Assembly (NCBI RefSeq): GCF_016595795.1
Contig: NZ_JAENHN010000041.1
Coordinates: forward strand, 39,529 to 103,528
Source of the DNA: Clostridium yunnanense
Lineage (GTDB): Bacteria > Bacillota > Clostridia > Clostridiales > Clostridiaceae
Direction of reading: 5' to 3'
DNA: 64,000 nucleotides
Program-made: the position numbers and the translations under genes
Notes under the pieces: generated by a model
The model's input: only the letters and a program-made list of their open reading frames with translations
What the model was told of the DNA's origin: nothing
The model's database searches: none
In this document: positions 43,575 to 54,697 of the stretch, one piece after another
Numbering within the stretch: the first letter of the stretch is position 1
Layout of the letters: each line of letters opens with the position of its first letter

Positions 43575-44552
43575 ATGGTTTATACAAAGATAATATCAAC
43601 AGGAAGTTATGCACCAAATAATATAGTTACTAATGATGATTTATCTAAAATAGTTGAAACAGATGATCAATGGATTAGTTCTAGAACTGGAATAAGAGAA
43701 AGAAGAATTTCTTTAGGAGAAAACACTTCAGCAATGGCTGCAAAAGCTGGGTTAGATGCAATAAATAATGCAGGTCTTACTCCTATGGATATAGATTTGC
43801 TAATAGTTGCAACAACTACTCCAGATATGTTTACGCCATCAACAGCGTGTATAGTGCAAGATATTATTGGTGCTAAAAAAGCCTACGCTTTTGATGTAAG
43901 TGCTGCATGCTCAGGGTTTATATATGCATTATCTGTTGCAGATAAAATTATGAGAGCAGGAGAGGAAGTTAATGCGCTAGTAATAGGAGCAGAAACTCTT
44001 TCTAGAATAGTTAATTGGAGTGATAGGGGTACCTGTGTTCTTTTTGGAGATGGAGCTGGTGCAGTTGTACTTAAAAAGACTGAAGAAAAGGGAATAATAA
44101 GTTCTGTGCTAGGATCTGATGGAACTTTAGGAAGAAGCTCACTTATATCTGGAGAATTCGTTCCTAAAAACCCATATATTAAAAATGAAATTCAAGAAGA
44201 TGAAATTTATATAAATATGGATGGTAAAGAAATCTTTAGATTTGCAGTTAATAAGATTCCACAAGCAGTAAATGAAGTGTTAGCAAAAGCCGAGACTGCT
44301 CTAGAGGAAGTTAAGTTAATATTCCCTCATCAAGCTAATCTTAGAATCGTAGACGCTGCAGCTAAAAAATTAGATGTACCAAAAGAGAAGTTTTATGTAA
44401 ATCTAAATAAGTATGGTAACACCTCAGCTGCATCCATACCTTTAGCATTAGATGAAGCTAATAAAAATGGATTACTTCAGCAAGGTGATAAGTTAGTTTT
44501 AGTTGGTTTTGGTGGAGGACTCACTTGGGGGTCAGTATTCTTACAATGGTAA
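43575..44552 (+). CDS. fabH: beta-ketoacyl-ACP synthase III
   Basis: This 325-residue FabH condenses acetyl-CoA or branched starter CoA with malonyl-ACP to begin chains. The Cys-His-Asn triad is visible: Cys112 in AACSGFIYAL (same number as E. coli), His in FPHQANLRI and Asn in KYGNTSAASIP. GIRERRI and the glycine-rich GFGGGLTWG end are typical. The ribosome site lies in the end of fabT. About 190 bp separate it from acpP; that gap holds a weak hairpin (AATTATCTTT with AAAGATAATT, about 44633-44666). Confidence 0.95.
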   Translation: MVYTKIISTGSYAPNNIVTNDDLSKIVETDDQWISSRTGIRERRISLGENTSAMAAKAGLDAINNAGLTPMDIDLLIVATTTPDMFTPSTACIVQDIIGAKKAYAFDVSAACSGFIYALSVADKIMRAGEEVNALVIGAETLSRIVNWSDRGTCVLFGDGAGAVVLKKTEEKGIISSVLGSDGTLGRSSLISGEFVPKNPYIKNEIQEDEIYINMDGKEIFRFAVNKIPQAVNEVLAKAETALEEVKLIFPHQANLRIVDAAAKKLDVPKEKFYVNLNKYGNTSAASIPLALDEANKNGLLQQGDKLVLVGFGGGLTWGSVFLQW

Positions 44553-44739
44553 AACTAACTTAAGCATAACTAAGTTGCTAAATTTATAATGAGTTTGCCA
44601 ATTTTACTGGCTCAACAAAAGTAAAATAAAGAAATTATCTTTGTAGATAGTATAAAAAGATAATTAAAAAAGTTATGTCTTTATTTTTAATAGGTAGCCG
44701 GATAAATATAAATTATGAAATTATTAGGAGGAAAAAATA

Positions 44740-44961
44740 ATGGTATTAGAAAAAATAAAAGAGGTAATAGTAGAACAATTAGGAGTAGATGCTGACACAA
44801 TAACATTGGAAACAACATTTCAAGAAGATTTAGGTGCTGATTCTTTAGATTTATTCCAAATAATCATGGACTTAGAAGAAGAATTCAATGTGAAAATAGA
44901 AGACGTAGAAGCTATAAAGACAGTTGGAGATGCAGTTACTTATATCGAAGAGAGAGTTTAA
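44740..44961 (+). CDS. acpP: acyl carrier protein
   Basis: This 73-residue acidic carrier protein holds the growing chain as a thioester. The phosphopantetheine site is Ser35 in LGADSLDLFQ, followed by the conserved helix IIMDLEEEFNVKIEDVEAIK. A strong TTAGGAGG precedes the start. It is the first gene after the 190-bp gap, so extra transcription or processing there could raise ACP levels, though no promoter is clear. Confidence 0.96.
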   Translation: MVLEKIKEVIVEQLGVDADTITLETTFQEDLGADSLDLFQIIMDLEEEFNVKIEDVEAIKTVGDAVTYIEERV

Positions 44962-44977
44962 TCCTTAGGAGGAAAAT

Positions 44978-45910
44978 ATGATTAAGGCAGATATTTGTGA
45001 ACTTCTAAATATACAATACCCTATTGTACAAGGGGGTATGGCTTGGGTAGCAGATGCTTCATTGGCATCTGCTGTATCTAATGCTGGAGGTCTTGGAATA
45101 ATTGCAGGAGCAAATGCACCAGTTGAGCATGTTAGGGAACAGATAAGAAAAGCTAAAACATTGACAGATAAGCCTTTTGGGGTAAACATAATGCTTTTGA
45201 GCCCAAATGCAGATGAACTAGCTAGAGTAGTATGCGAAGAAGGAGTAAAAGTAGTAACTACTGGAGCTGGTAATCCTGGAAAGTATGTTGAGATGTGGAA
45301 AAGCAACGGAATAAAAGTTATTCCTGTTGTACCATCAGTTGCTTTAGCGAAGAGAATGGAAAGATGTGGAGCAGATGCCGTTATTGCAGAAGGCTGCGAA
45401 TCTGGTGGTCATGTAGGTAAACTTACTACCATGGCTTTAGTGCCACAAGTAGTGGATGCAGTTAATATACCAGTAATAGCTGCAGGTGGTATTGGTGATG
45501 GAAGAGGAATTGCAGCTGCATTTATGCTTGGTGCAAGAGGAGTTCAGGTTGGTACTAGATTTTTAGTAGCTAAAGAATGTACTATACACCAAACCTATAA
45601 AGATATTGTAATAAAAGCTAAAGATATTGATACAATGGTTACTGGAAGAGCTACAGGACATCCAGTTCAAGTAATCAAGAATAAGCTTGCTAAAAAGTTT
45701 GAAGCTTTAGAAAAAGAAAATGCGCCAACTGAAGCTTATGATGAGCTAGGACGTGGTGCCTTAGCTAAAGCTGTTGTTGAAGGAAATCCTGATGAAGGTT
45801 CATTCATGGCAGGACAGATAGCGGGTATGATTTCAAAAGAACAAAGTTGTGAAGAAATCATAAAAGAGATGTTTGATAAATACGATGAACTTATAGCGAA
45901 GTTTAACTAG
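44978..45910 (+). CDS. fabK: enoyl-ACP reductase II (FMN-type)
   Basis: This 310-residue FabK performs the last reduction of each elongation cycle and replaces FabI, which is absent from the cluster. It is a nitronate-monooxygenase-like TIM barrel: [18 protein letters not shown] at the N-terminus, [12 protein letters not shown], the FMN/substrate His in [10 protein letters not shown] and [16 protein letters not shown]. FabK enzymes are insensitive to triclosan, so the host should be too if no FabI exists elsewhere. Confidence 0.95.
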   Translation: MIKADICELLNIQYPIVQGGMAWVADASLASAVSNAGGLGIIAGANAPVEHVREQIRKAKTLTDKPFGVNIMLLSPNADELARVVCEEGVKVVTTGAGNPGKYVEMWKSNGIKVIPVVPSVALAKRMERCGADAVIAEGCESGGHVGKLTTMALVPQVVDAVNIPVIAAGGIGDGRGIAAAFMLGARGVQVGTRFLVAKECTIHQTYKDIVIKAKDIDTMVTGRATGHPVQVIKNKLAKKFEALEKENAPTEAYDELGRGALAKAVVEGNPDEGSFMAGQIAGMISKEQSCEEIIKEMFDKYDELIAKFN

Positions 45911-45919
45911 GAGGATATG

Positions 45920-46858
45920 ATGAAGATAGCATTACTATTTTCCGGCCAAGGTGCACAATACGTTGGTATGGGAAAAGAATTATACGATAATTATGAGGTT
46001 GCAAGAGAAATATTTAATGAAGCTGATGAAGCCTTAGGATTTTCACTTAAGTCTATGTGTTTTGACGGCCCAGATACAGAATTAAATAAAACTGAGAATA
46101 CTCAACCTGCTATTTTAACTACATCTATTGCTGCCCTTAAGGTTATACAGGAAAAAGGAATAAACTTTGAAGTAGTAGCTGGACTTAGCTTGGGAGAGTA
46201 CTCAGCTCATGTTGCGGCAGGAACTATGAGTTTTAATGATGCAGTAACTTTAGTGAAAAAAAGAGGATTCTTTATGCAGGAAGCTGTACCTCTAGGTGTA
46301 GGGGCTATGTCTGCAGTGCTTGGTATGGATAAGGATGTTCTTAATTCTTGTGTTAACGAATGCAAAGAGTTTGGTATAGTTGAAGTGGCTAATTATAACT
46401 GCCCAGACCAAATAGTTATTGCAGGAGAAAAAGATGCTGTTGAAAAGTGCGGCGCTTTACTATCTGAAAGAGGAGCAAAAAGAGTTATTCCATTAACTGT
46501 GAGTGGTCCTTTTCATACGTCGATGATGAAACCAGCAAGTGAAAGATTGTTTGGAGAATTGGATAAAATAGAATTAAATGAATTAAGTATTCCACTTGTT
46601 AGTAATGTTACTGCTGAATATGTAAAATCAACTGATGATGTAAAGCCTTTACTAGTTAAACAAGTTATGAGTTCAGTAAAATGGGAAGATTCTATAAAAC
46701 TTATGATAAATGATGGTGTAGATACTTTTATAGAAGTTGGACCAGGTCGTGCTCTTAGCGGCTTTGTTAGAAAGATAAGTAGAAATGTAAATATATTTAA
46801 TGTTGAAGACGTTAAATCTTTAGATAAAACTATTAACGGATTAAGCAAGTTAAATTAA
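45920..46858 (+). CDS. fabD: malonyl-CoA:ACP transacylase
   Basis: This 312-residue FabD loads malonyl groups onto ACP. It shows FSGQGAQYVGMGKELY, the nucleophile elbow GLSLGEYSAH with the active Ser, and His in GPFHTSMM. Two adjacent ATG codons compete: 45920 is 5 bases from AGGAGG, while 45917 is only 2 bases away, so I use the second. Confidence 0.95.
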   Translation: MKIALLFSGQGAQYVGMGKELYDNYEVAREIFNEADEALGFSLKSMCFDGPDTELNKTENTQPAILTTSIAALKVIQEKGINFEVVAGLSLGEYSAHVAAGTMSFNDAVTLVKKRGFFMQEAVPLGVGAMSAVLGMDKDVLNSCVNECKEFGIVEVANYNCPDQIVIAGEKDAVEKCGALLSERGAKRVIPLTVSGPFHTSMMKPASERLFGELDKIELNELSIPLVSNVTAEYVKSTDDVKPLLVKQVMSSVKWEDSIKLMINDGVDTFIEVGPGRALSGFVRKISRNVNIFNVEDVKSLDKTINGLSKLN

Positions 46859-46875
46859 TAGGAAGGTGTGAATTC

Positions 46876-47610
46876 ATGTTAAAGGGAAAAACTGCAGTAA
46901 TTACTGGAGGAAGTAGAGGAATAGGAAAAGCTATTGCCATTAAGCTTGCTGAAATGGGAGCTAATATAGTAGTTAACTATAGAAGCAGCTCTATAGATGA
47001 AGTTTTAACTGAGATAAAGGCATTTGGTGTAAATGCGATAGGTGTGCAATGTGATATATCTAACAGTGAAGACGCTGATAAACTTATAAAGACAGCTTTC
47101 GCTGAGTTTGGTTCTGTAGATATACTTGTTAACAATGCAGGAATAACTAAAGATGGACTAATAATGAGAATGAAGGACCAAGATTTTGATAGCGTTATAA
47201 ATACAAATCTTAAAGGTACATTCAATACAATAAGATCAGCATCCTCTATAATGATGAAGCAAAGAAGTGGTAAGATAGTAAACTTGACTTCTGTAGTAGG
47301 TATTACTGGAAATGCAGGTCAAGCAAATTATGCTGCATCAAAAGCAGGAGTTATAGGTCTTACTAAATCTGTAGCTAGAGAACTTGCTTCTAGAGGTATA
47401 ACATGTAATGCAGTAGCACCAGGTTTTATAGAAACAGATATGACAGAGGCATTGTCAGATAAAGTGAAAGAAGCTACATTAAATACAATTCCTTTAAAGA
47501 AATTAGGAAGTACTGAAGATGTTGCTAACCTTGTAGGGTTTTTAGCAAGTGATTTATCAAATTATATTACTGGCCAGGTTATAAATGTTGATGGCGGAAT
47601 GGTTATGTAA
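46876..47610 (+). CDS. fabG: 3-oxoacyl-ACP reductase
   Basis: This 244-residue short-chain dehydrogenase reduces beta-ketoacyl-ACP with NADPH. It has the cofactor loop [16 protein letters not shown], and the Ser-Tyr-Lys triad in [26 protein letters not shown] precedes the start, 17 bp after fabD. Confidence 0.95.
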   Translation: MLKGKTAVITGGSRGIGKAIAIKLAEMGANIVVNYRSSSIDEVLTEIKAFGVNAIGVQCDISNSEDADKLIKTAFAEFGSVDILVNNAGITKDGLIMRMKDQDFDSVINTNLKGTFNTIRSASSIMMKQRSGKIVNLTSVVGITGNAGQANYAASKAGVIGLTKSVARELASRGITCNAVAPGFIETDMTEALSDKVKEATLNTIPLKKLGSTEDVANLVGFLASDLSNYITGQVINVDGGMVM

Positions 47611-47623
47611 GGATGGTGGAATG

Positions 47624-48865
47624 ATGGAAAGAAGAGTTGTAGTAACGGGAATGGGAGCGATAACTCCTTTAGGAAATAGTGTTGACTCTTTTTGGAATGG
47701 TATTAAAGAAGGTATTTGTGGAGTTAACGAAATAAAAGCTTTTGATACTACTGAACAAAAAGTAAGACTTGCTGCAGAGGTAAAAGATTTTATCCCTGAA
47801 CAATATATAGACAGAAAAGAAGTTAGAAGAATGGATAGATACTGCCAATTTGCATTAGCTGCAGCGCAACAAGCAGTAGAAAATTCAAAATTGGATCTTG
47901 ATAAGGTTAATAAAGAAAGATTAGGAGTTATCGTTGGTTCAGGTATAGGTGGTCTTGCCACTATAGAAGAACAAACTATAAAACTTCATGAAAAAGGACC
48001 TACAAGAGTTTCACCATTTTTTATACCTATGTCAATATCAAATATGGCAGCAGGTAATATCGCTATAAGATTTGGTGCAAAAGGAATATGTACTTCAGTA
48101 ATAACTGCTTGTGCAAGTGCTACAAATTCTATAGGTGAAGCTTTTAGAAACATAAAATTTGGATATAGTGATATAATGATAGCAGGTGGTGCTGAAGCTT
48201 CTATAACACCTCTTGGTATAGCAGGGTTTGCATCTATGAATGCTTTGTCAAAAAATGAGGATCCTAAGAGAGCATCGATTCCTTTTGATAAAGCTAGAGA
48301 AGGCTTTGTTATGGGAGAAGGTGCAGGTATACTGATTCTTGAAGAATTGGATCACGCATTAGCAAGAGGAGCAAAGATATATGGAGAAGTAGTTGGATAT
48401 GGAAGCACTTGTGATGCTTATCATATGACGTCACCGTCGCCTGAAGGTGAAGGAGCTGCTAGGGCTATGGAACTTGCTATTACTGAGGGTAACATATCAA
48501 AAGAAGAAGTAAGTTATATAAATGCACATGGAACAAGTACTCCATACAATGATAAATTTGAGACAGTAGCCATAAAAAGATTATTTGGAGAGCAAGCTTA
48601 CAAAGTACCAGTTAGTTCAACTAAATCTATGACAGGCCACCTTTTAGGAGCAGCTGGAGGAATAGAGGCTATAGTTGCAATTAAAGCAGTAGAAGAAAAC
48701 TATATACCAGCAACAATTGGTTATGAAAATGTTGATGAAGACTGCGATTTAGATTATGTAGTGAATACAGGAAGAAATCAAGAAGTTAATTGTGTACTTT
48801 CAAACTCATTGGGCTTTGGTGGTCATAATGCTGTACTTCTATTTAAAAAATGGATTGAGAGGTAA
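47624..48865 (+). CDS. fabF: beta-ketoacyl-ACP synthase II
   Basis: This 413-residue elongating condensing enzyme has catalytic Cys163 in [10 protein letters not shown], His in [11 protein letters not shown] and His in [12 protein letters not shown]. The closing NSLGFGGHN is typical. Two ATG codons (47621, 47624) follow GGATGGTGG; 47624 has better spacing. A longer frame to 47585 overlaps fabG and lacks a site. It is the only FabB/F in the cluster. Confidence 0.95.
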   Translation: MERRVVVTGMGAITPLGNSVDSFWNGIKEGICGVNEIKAFDTTEQKVRLAAEVKDFIPEQYIDRKEVRRMDRYCQFALAAAQQAVENSKLDLDKVNKERLGVIVGSGIGGLATIEEQTIKLHEKGPTRVSPFFIPMSISNMAAGNIAIRFGAKGICTSVITACASATNSIGEAFRNIKFGYSDIMIAGGAEASITPLGIAGFASMNALSKNEDPKRASIPFDKAREGFVMGEGAGILILEELDHALARGAKIYGEVVGYGSTCDAYHMTSPSPEGEGAARAMELAITEGNISKEEVSYINAHGTSTPYNDKFETVAIKRLFGEQAYKVPVSSTKSMTGHLLGAAGGIEAIVAIKAVEENYIPATIGYENVDEDCDLDYVVNTGRNQEVNCVLSNSLGFGGHNAVLLFKKWIER

Positions 48866-48871
48866 TGGTTT

Positions 48872-49336
48872 ATGGATTATGCTTCAATTAAAGAATTGAT
48901 TGGAATAATCAATTCTTCTGATCTTACAAATTTCGAAATGGAGTTTGACGGAGCTTCTCTTAAAATGAGTAAAAACAATAATGTGAGTGCTCCGAAGACA
49001 ACAACTACAACAAAGGAAGTAAAAGCTGTTGAAGCTAGCAAATTAGAATATATATCAGAAAGCAAGACAGAAAAGGTTGTTGAAGAAGTAGAAGTTAAAG
49101 GCGGAACGTATGTAAATTCGCCAATAGTAGGAACCTTTTACGCATCAGCAGGTAGTGAAAAGCCAGCTTTTGTAAAGGTTGGAGATAAAGTTAAAAAAGG
49201 CGATGTACTTTGTATCATAGAAGCTATGAAGATTATGAACGAAATACAAAGTGAAGTGGATGGAGAAATTGTTGAAGTACTAGTTTCTAACGAACAGATG
49301 GTAGAATACGGCCAGAAGATGTTCAGAATTAAATAA
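48872..49336 (+). CDS. accB: biotin carboxyl carrier protein of acetyl-CoA carboxylase
   Basis: This 154-residue BCCP has an N-terminal helical part, a Thr/Lys-rich flexible linker (about residues 45-75) and a C-terminal biotinyl domain with Lys120 in EAMKIMNEI as the biotinylation site. The thumb and SPIVGTFYASAG segment are present. It begins 6 bp after fabF. BirA, encoded convergently at the operon's end, is the expected ligase. Confidence 0.95.
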   Translation: MDYASIKELIGIINSSDLTNFEMEFDGASLKMSKNNNVSAPKTTTTTKEVKAVEASKLEYISESKTEKVVEEVEVKGGTYVNSPIVGTFYASAGSEKPAFVKVGDKVKKGDVLCIIEAMKIMNEIQSEVDGEIVEVLVSNEQMVEYGQKMFRIK

Positions 49337-49351
49337 TAGGAGCTGATTTAT

Positions 49352-49777
49352 ATGCTAGATATAAAGCAAATACAAGAAATAATTCCACATAGATATCCAT
49401 TTCTATTGATAGATAGAGTTTTAGAACTTGAAGAAGGAAAAAGAGCTGTAGCAATTAAAAATGTGACAGCAAATGAAAACTTCTTTCAAGGTCACTTCCC
49501 AGGACATCCGGTTATGCCAGGAGTTTTGATGGTAGAAGCTTTAGCTCAAGCTGGAGCTGTAGCATTACTTTCAGTAGAAGAAAACAAAGGAAAGACTGCA
49601 TATTTTGGAAGAATAGATAAGGTTAAATTTAGAAGAAACGTTATTCCAGGAGATACTTTAAGATTAGAGGTTGAAATAATTAAATCTAAGGGTAAAGTAG
49701 GTATAGGAAAAGGAATTGGGTATGTAGGCGAAGAAATAGCTGTAGAGGGCGAGTTTATGTTCGCTATAGGAGAATAA
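49352..49777 (+). CDS. fabZ: 3-hydroxyacyl-ACP dehydratase
   Basis: This 141-residue hot-dog-fold enzyme removes water from hydroxyacyl-ACP. It has [13 protein letters not shown] and the catalytic His and Glu in [19 protein letters not shown]. It is full length, 15 bp after accB. No FabA-type isomerase is in the cluster, so how unsaturated chains arise is not explained by this window. Confidence 0.95.
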   Translation: MLDIKQIQEIIPHRYPFLLIDRVLELEEGKRAVAIKNVTANENFFQGHFPGHPVMPGVLMVEALAQAGAVALLSVEENKGKTAYFGRIDKVKFRRNVIPGDTLRLEVEIIKSKGKVGIGKGIGYVGEEIAVEGEFMFAIGE

Positions 49778-49798
49778 TTCCTTAATTGAGGTGATTAA

Positions 49799-51142
49799 AT
49801 GATAAGAAAGATACTTATAGCCAATAGAGGAGAAATAGCAGTAAGAATAATAAGAGCATGCAGAGAAATGGGAATAGAAACTGTTGCTGTTTACTCAGAA
49901 GCAGATAGAGATTCCTTGCATGCACAAGTTGCTGATGAAGCAGTTTGTATAGGACCTGCCAAATCTAAGGATAGCTATTTGAATATGGGCAACATAATCA
50001 GTGCAGCCGTACTTACAGGAGCACAAGCTATTCATCCAGGATTCGGATTTTTATCAGAAAACTCAGTATTTGCAAGAATGTGTGAAGAATGCAATATTAA
50101 GTTTATAGGACCATCACCAAGTACTATTGAAATGATGGGAGACAAATCAAAAGCAAGAGAAGTAATGATAGATGCTGGAGTTCCAGTAGTTCCTGGAACC
50201 GAAGGTATAATAGAAACTTTAGAAGAAGCTTATAATAGTGCTGAAAACATAGGATATCCTGTTATGGTAAAAGCTTCTGCTGGTGGTGGCGGAAAAGGTA
50301 TTAGAATTGTTCATAAAAGGGAAGAATTAGATAAGGCCTATGAAACAGCTAAAAGTGAAGCAAAGGTGAATTTTGGAGATGACAGAATTTATATGGAAAA
50401 GTTTATAGAAAATCCTAGACATATAGAGTTTCAGATATTAGGTGATGAACACGGAAATATAGTTCACCTAGGAGAAAGAGACTGTTCGCTCCAAAGAAGA
50501 AACCAAAAGGTTTTAGAAGAAGCTCCTTCTGTTGTTTTAGACAAAGACTTGAGAGATAGAATGGGAAATGCTGCAGTAAAGGCAGCAAAAGCTGTAGACT
50601 ATAAAAATGCTGGAACTATAGAATTCCTTCTTGATAAGAACGGAAAGTTCTACTTTATGGAGATGAACACTAGAATACAGGTTGAACATCCAGTTACTGA
50701 GATGGTTACAGGTATTGATTTAGTAAAAGAGCAGATTAAGATTGCAGCAGGGGAAAAACTTTCAATTACTCAAGAGGGTTTAGAGATAAGAGGTCACGCT
50801 ATTGAGTGTAGAATAAACGCCGAAAATCCACATAGAAACTTTGCACCTTCTCCAGGAAAGATAGAATTTCTTTTCATGCCAGGAGGAAATGGTGTAAGAA
50901 TTGACAGTGCAGTGTATAATGGATATGTAATTCCACCTCATTATGATTCTATGATAGCGAAACTAATAGTTTTCGGTAAAACTAGAGAAGAAGCTATAGA
51001 AAAGATGAAAAGAGCTTTGTGGGAATTCACTATAGATGGTATTGATAATAATATAGACTTTCAATTAGAAATATTAAATCATCCGAAATTTATAGATGGA
51101 AAGTTTGATACCGGATTTATAAATAAGGAAATAATAAAATAA
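49799..51142 (+). CDS. accC: biotin carboxylase subunit of acetyl-CoA carboxylase
   Basis: This 447-residue ATP-grasp enzyme carboxylates biotin on AccB. It shows [30 protein letters not shown], the ATP lid [16 protein letters not shown], the catalytic region [19 protein letters not shown] and the usual C-terminal cap. GAGGTGA precedes the start, 21 bp after fabZ. Confidence 0.96.
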   Translation: MIRKILIANRGEIAVRIIRACREMGIETVAVYSEADRDSLHAQVADEAVCIGPAKSKDSYLNMGNIISAAVLTGAQAIHPGFGFLSENSVFARMCEECNIKFIGPSPSTIEMMGDKSKAREVMIDAGVPVVPGTEGIIETLEEAYNSAENIGYPVMVKASAGGGGKGIRIVHKREELDKAYETAKSEAKVNFGDDRIYMEKFIENPRHIEFQILGDEHGNIVHLGERDCSLQRRNQKVLEEAPSVVLDKDLRDRMGNAAVKAAKAVDYKNAGTIEFLLDKNGKFYFMEMNTRIQVEHPVTEMVTGIDLVKEQIKIAAGEKLSITQEGLEIRGHAIECRINAENPHRNFAPSPGKIEFLFMPGGNGVRIDSAVYNGYVIPPHYDSMIAKLIVFGKTREEAIEKMKRALWEFTIDGIDNNIDFQLEILNHPKFIDGKFDTGFINKEIIK

Positions 51143-51155
51143 TAGGTGAAAGCTT

Positions 51156-52019
51156 ATGGGATTGTTTAAAAAGAAAAAATATTTTACTGTTCCTATGAAT
51201 GTAGAAACAAGTAAGGCAGAGGAGGAGAAACAACCTGCAATTCCTGATGGAATGTGGGTTAAATGTAACTCCTGTGGAAAGATTATATACAAAAAAGAAA
51301 TAGATGAAAATCATAAAATCTGCACTAACTGTGGTGGATATTTTAGAATGTCCGCAGATGAGAGAATAGCATCAATTATTGATAAGGGAACTTTTAAGGA
51401 ATTTAATTATGGCATGATAGCTAAAAATCCATTAAAGTTCCCTGGATACAAAGATAAGCTTATTGAAAGTCAAGAAAAATCAGGTATTACTGATGGAGTA
51501 ACTACTGGTCTTGGTAAAGTTAACGGTAAAAATGTAGTATTAGCTGTTATGGATAGTAATTTTATGATGGGTAGTATGGGATCTGTAGTAGGAGAAAAGA
51601 TAACTCAAGCTATAGAGATTGCCACAGCTAGAAAAGAACCAGTAATTATCTTTACATGTTCTGGTGGAGCTAGAATGCAAGAAGGCATTCTATCACTAAT
51701 GCAAATGGCGAAAACAAGTGCTGCTTTAAAGCGACATGATGAGGCAGGTTTATTATATATATCAGTTATTACAGATCCAACAACTGGTGGAGTTACAGCG
51801 TCTTTTGCCAGTTTAGGTGATATAATTTTGGCTGAACCTAAAGCTCTTATAGGTTTTGCTGGAAGAAGAGTAATAGAACAGACCATAAAACAAAAGCTTC
51901 CAGATGAGTTTCAAACTTCTGAGTTTTTATTAGAACATGGTTTTGTTGATAAAATAGTGAAGAGAGAAGAAATGAAAGATAGCTTGTCAGTACTTCTTTC
52001 GCTTCATGGATGTAAATAA
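51156..52019 (+). CDS. accD: acetyl-CoA carboxyltransferase beta subunit
   Basis: This 287-residue subunit has an N-terminal zinc ribbon ([13 protein letters not shown], then CTNCGGY) and the crotonase-like carboxyltransferase core ([20 protein letters not shown] and [15 protein letters not shown]). It works as a heterotetramer with AccA, whose gene follows 12 bp later. Confidence 0.96.
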   Translation: MGLFKKKKYFTVPMNVETSKAEEEKQPAIPDGMWVKCNSCGKIIYKKEIDENHKICTNCGGYFRMSADERIASIIDKGTFKEFNYGMIAKNPLKFPGYKDKLIESQEKSGITDGVTTGLGKVNGKNVVLAVMDSNFMMGSMGSVVGEKITQAIEIATARKEPVIIFTCSGGARMQEGILSLMQMAKTSAALKRHDEAGLLYISVITDPTTGGVTASFASLGDIILAEPKALIGFAGRRVIEQTIKQKLPDEFQTSEFLLEHGFVDKIVKREEMKDSLSVLLSLHGCK

Positions 52020-52031
52020 GGATGTGACTTT

Positions 52032-52841
52032 ATGAGTGAAGTATTAAGTGCATGGGAAAGATTAATGATAGCACGTATGGCTGATAGACCTACTGCTTTA
52101 GATTATATTGATAGAATATTTACTTCTTTTGTTGAGCTTCATGGAGATAGATCCTTTGGCGATGACAAATCTATAGTTAGTGGTATAGGACTTTTAGACA
52201 ATGAACCAGTTACTATAATTGGCATTCAAAGAGGAAGAGATATTAAGGAAAATATAGAAAGAAATTTTGGAAGCCCAAACCCAGAAGGATATAGGAAAGC
52301 TTTAAGACATATGAAGCTGGCTGAAAAGTTCAATAGACCTATAATATGTCTTGTAGACACAAAAGGAGCTTTCTGCGGTGTGGGAGCAGAAGAAAGAGGC
52401 CAAGGAGAAGCAATTGCAAAGAACCTTATGGAGATGGCCGGTATGAATGTTCCTATGATATCTATAATAATAGGTGAAGGTGGAAGCGGTGGTGCACTTG
52501 CTTTAGCTTTAGCAGATAGAGTATGGATGCTTGAGAACTCAATATATTCAATTCTTTCACCAGAAGGTTTCGCATCTATATTATGGAAGGATTCAAAAAG
52601 ATCTAAGGAAGCTGCTGAAGTTATGAAGATAACGTCTTTAGACCTATATAAAATGGGTGTAATAGATAAAATAATAAAAGAACCTGTTGGTGGAGCTCAA
52701 AAAGATGTGGACTTTGTAAGTATAAGCATAAAGGAAAATCTAATAAAAGAACTTAAGCTTCTTAGAGAAAAAACAAAAGAAGAATTACTAGAGTTTAGAT
52801 ATAGAAGATTTAGAAAATATGGTGAATTTGATTATATATAA
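52032..52841 (+). CDS. accA: acetyl-CoA carboxyltransferase alpha subunit
   Basis: This 269-residue subunit has GDRSFGDD, the substrate region [33 protein letters not shown] and [12 protein letters not shown], as in AccA. The N-terminus is shorter than in E. coli AccA, as is usual in Firmicutes. It is the last gene of the twelve-gene operon and is followed by a terminator. Confidence 0.96.
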   Translation: MSEVLSAWERLMIARMADRPTALDYIDRIFTSFVELHGDRSFGDDKSIVSGIGLLDNEPVTIIGIQRGRDIKENIERNFGSPNPEGYRKALRHMKLAEKFNRPIICLVDTKGAFCGVGAEERGQGEAIAKNLMEMAGMNVPMISIIIGEGGSGGALALALADRVWMLENSIYSILSPEGFASILWKDSKRSKEAAEVMKITSLDLYKMGVIDKIIKEPVGGAQKDVDFVSISIKENLIKELKLLREKTKEELLEFRYRRFRKYGEFDYI

Positions 52842-52869
52842 TAGGCATAAAAAATCTCTAATACAATAA

Positions 52870-52907
52870 AAAATCCAAAGAGACTCAAAGTGAGCCCTTT
52901 GGATTTT
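52870..52907. terminator. bidirectional terminator between accA and birA
   Basis: AAAATCCAAAG (52870-52880) pairs with CTTTGGATTTT (52897-52907), with an inner CTCA/TGAG. The right arm overlaps the birA stop codon on the minus strand. Confidence 0.85.
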
Positions 52908-53886
52908 AAGCATACCCTTCTAATCCTCTTATTGAGACTTCTCCAGAATAAAGAGGTCTTACACTACCATCTTCATAGGAAACCATAAGGTTCCCATCTT
53001 CATTTAAATCTACTGCTTTCGCAAAAGTTTCATTTCCTCTATGTATTATTTTTATATCTCTTCCTAAAATTGATGAGTTTAATTTACATATGTCCAAAGC
53101 AGTTTGGATTGAACCGTCTATTAGAAATTCTTTGTAAAGTGTCTCGAAATTATTAAGGATATCAGCTAAAAGAATTTTCCTATCAACTACTTTAGAACCT
53201 TCTATCCTAAGGGAAGTAGCTTTGTCCCTAACTTCTTCAGAAAAATCTGATGATTCCAGGTTGACGTTTACTCCTATGCCAATTACTATGTAATTGATTT
53301 GAGACAGTTCACAGCTCATCTCAATCAAAATTCCACCAATTTTTTTGTTATTAAGTATTATATCATTTGGCCATTTTATCATAGTCTCAAATCCGTGTTT
53401 AAGCGTTGCTAAATGTACTGAGGCTGCAGCAACTTGAGTTATTCTAGTAACCAAGATTGGGTCAATGGCTGGCTTTAATATCATTGAAAACCATATGCCT
53501 TTATATTTAGGGGATATCCATGTTCTATCAAAACGACCTTTACCTAAAGTTTGTTCTTCAGCAATAACAACAGTACCATCTTTTGCTTCGTTGGCTATTT
53601 TTTTGCTGTATGTATTGGTAGAGTCTATTGAGTCAAAATATAAGATATCCTTAACGAAATTACTGTCATTTAAATAAGGCCTTAGCTCCGACTTATTTAA
53701 ATAATCTGGAGAGAATACAAGCTTATAACCTTTTTTAGTGTAGGATTCTATATTGTATCCATCTTCCTTCAAAGATTTTATGGATTTCCATACTGCAGAT
53801 CTTGTTATTCCAAAATCTTTGCATATTGTTTCCCCAGATACGAAATCTTTACTTTCCTTTAGTATTTCTAAAATTTTTTCCTTCAT
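52906..53886 (-). CDS. birA: bifunctional biotin-protein ligase / biotin operon repressor
   Basis: This 326-residue protein has an N-terminal winged helix (SGETICKDFGITRSAVWKSI) and a class II-synthetase-like ligase core. The biotinyl-AMP loop is GKGRFDRTWISP with KGIWFSMILKP, then the catalytic KWPNDIILNNKKIGGILIE. The SH3-like C-terminal domain is present. The ligase attaches biotin to AccB. The DNA-binding domain indicates repression of biotin genes, none of which is in the window. AAGGTG precedes the start. Confidence 0.95.
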   Translation of the reverse strand: MKEKILEILKESKDFVSGETICKDFGITRSAVWKSIKSLKEDGYNIESYTKKGYKLVFSPDYLNKSELRPYLNDSNFVKDILYFDSIDSTNTYSKKIANEAKDGTVVIAEEQTLGKGRFDRTWISPKYKGIWFSMILKPAIDPILVTRITQVAAASVHLATLKHGFETMIKWPNDIILNNKKIGGILIEMSCELSQINYIVIGIGVNVNLESSDFSEEVRDKATSLRIEGSKVVDRKILLADILNNFETLYKEFLIDGSIQTALDICKLNSSILGRDIKIIHRGNETFAKAVDLNEDGNLMVSYEDGSVRPLYSGEVSIRGLEGYA

Positions 53887-53907
53887 AAAACACCTTTATC
53901 CTATAAA

Positions 53908-54696
53908 TCATTCTCTTTTAAAGAGTATAAGTACTATTATTAATAAAGCTACTGAAGTTAAGGCTATAGTGCCACCTGGAGCAGAATTGAAATAATAGGA
54001 TGTTATAAGTCCTACTAAAATATCTATAACTCCAAAAATCATTGAGAGGATTAAAGTAACTGAAAAACCTTTTTTCAGCTGCATAGCTGTAGCCACAGGA
54101 ACTACAATTATAGATGATATAACCAATATTCCCATAACTCTTATAGAAACAGATATGGTTGCACCTACAATTAATGTAAAAATATAGTTGACCAATTTTA
54201 CATTTATTCCAGATACTTTTGCGCCTTCTTCATCAAAGGTTGTATATATTAATTTCTTATAAAGTAGTGCTATTGTTACAAAACAAATAAGTCCTATAAT
54301 GCTTATAAGATACAAGTCGCTTTTAGAAACAGTCAAAATGCTTCCAAAGAGATAGCTATTGACTTTGGCACTAGCTTTGCCGCTACTTATTAATACTATG
54401 GCTATACCTAAACTTAATGTTAAAATTATAGACATTACAAGTTCAGCATACTTTTTAAAGTAATCTCTTAGTAATTCTATAACAATGGCACATATGGATG
54501 TAAAAATAAACGCTGTAATTATTGGGTTAAAACCAAAAACTAATCCAATTGCTACACCGGCAAAGGATGAATGTGATAAAGTGTCTCCAATCATAGAGTA
54601 TCTTTTTAAAACTAAGAATAGACCTATACAAGGACATAATAGTGATATAATAAATCCTGCAAGAAAGGCATTTCTCATAAACTCAAGTTCAAACAT
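53908..54696 (-). CDS. ABC-3 family metal ion permease (ZnuB/MntB-like)
   Basis: This 262-residue permease has about eight helices and the ABC-3 family pattern (VLKRYSMIGDTLSHSSFAGVA near residue 30, then DEEGAKVSGI). The family imports Zn2+ or Mn2+. It begins 1 bp after the ATPase gene. The binding protein that should deliver the metal is not encoded here, so it is elsewhere or has been lost. Which metal is carried cannot be decided. Confidence 0.92.
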   Translation of the reverse strand: MFELEFMRNAFLAGFIISLLCPCIGLFLVLKRYSMIGDTLSHSSFAGVAIGLVFGFNPIITAFIFTSICAIVIELLRDYFKKYAELVMSIILTLSLGIAIVLISSGKASAKVNSYLFGSILTVSKSDLYLISIIGLICFVTIALLYKKLIYTTFDEEGAKVSGINVKLVNYIFTLIVGATISVSIRVMGILVISSIIVVPVATAMQLKKGFSVTLILSMIFGVIDILVGLITSYYFNSAPGGTIALTSVALLIIVLILFKRE

Positions 54697-54697
54697 A

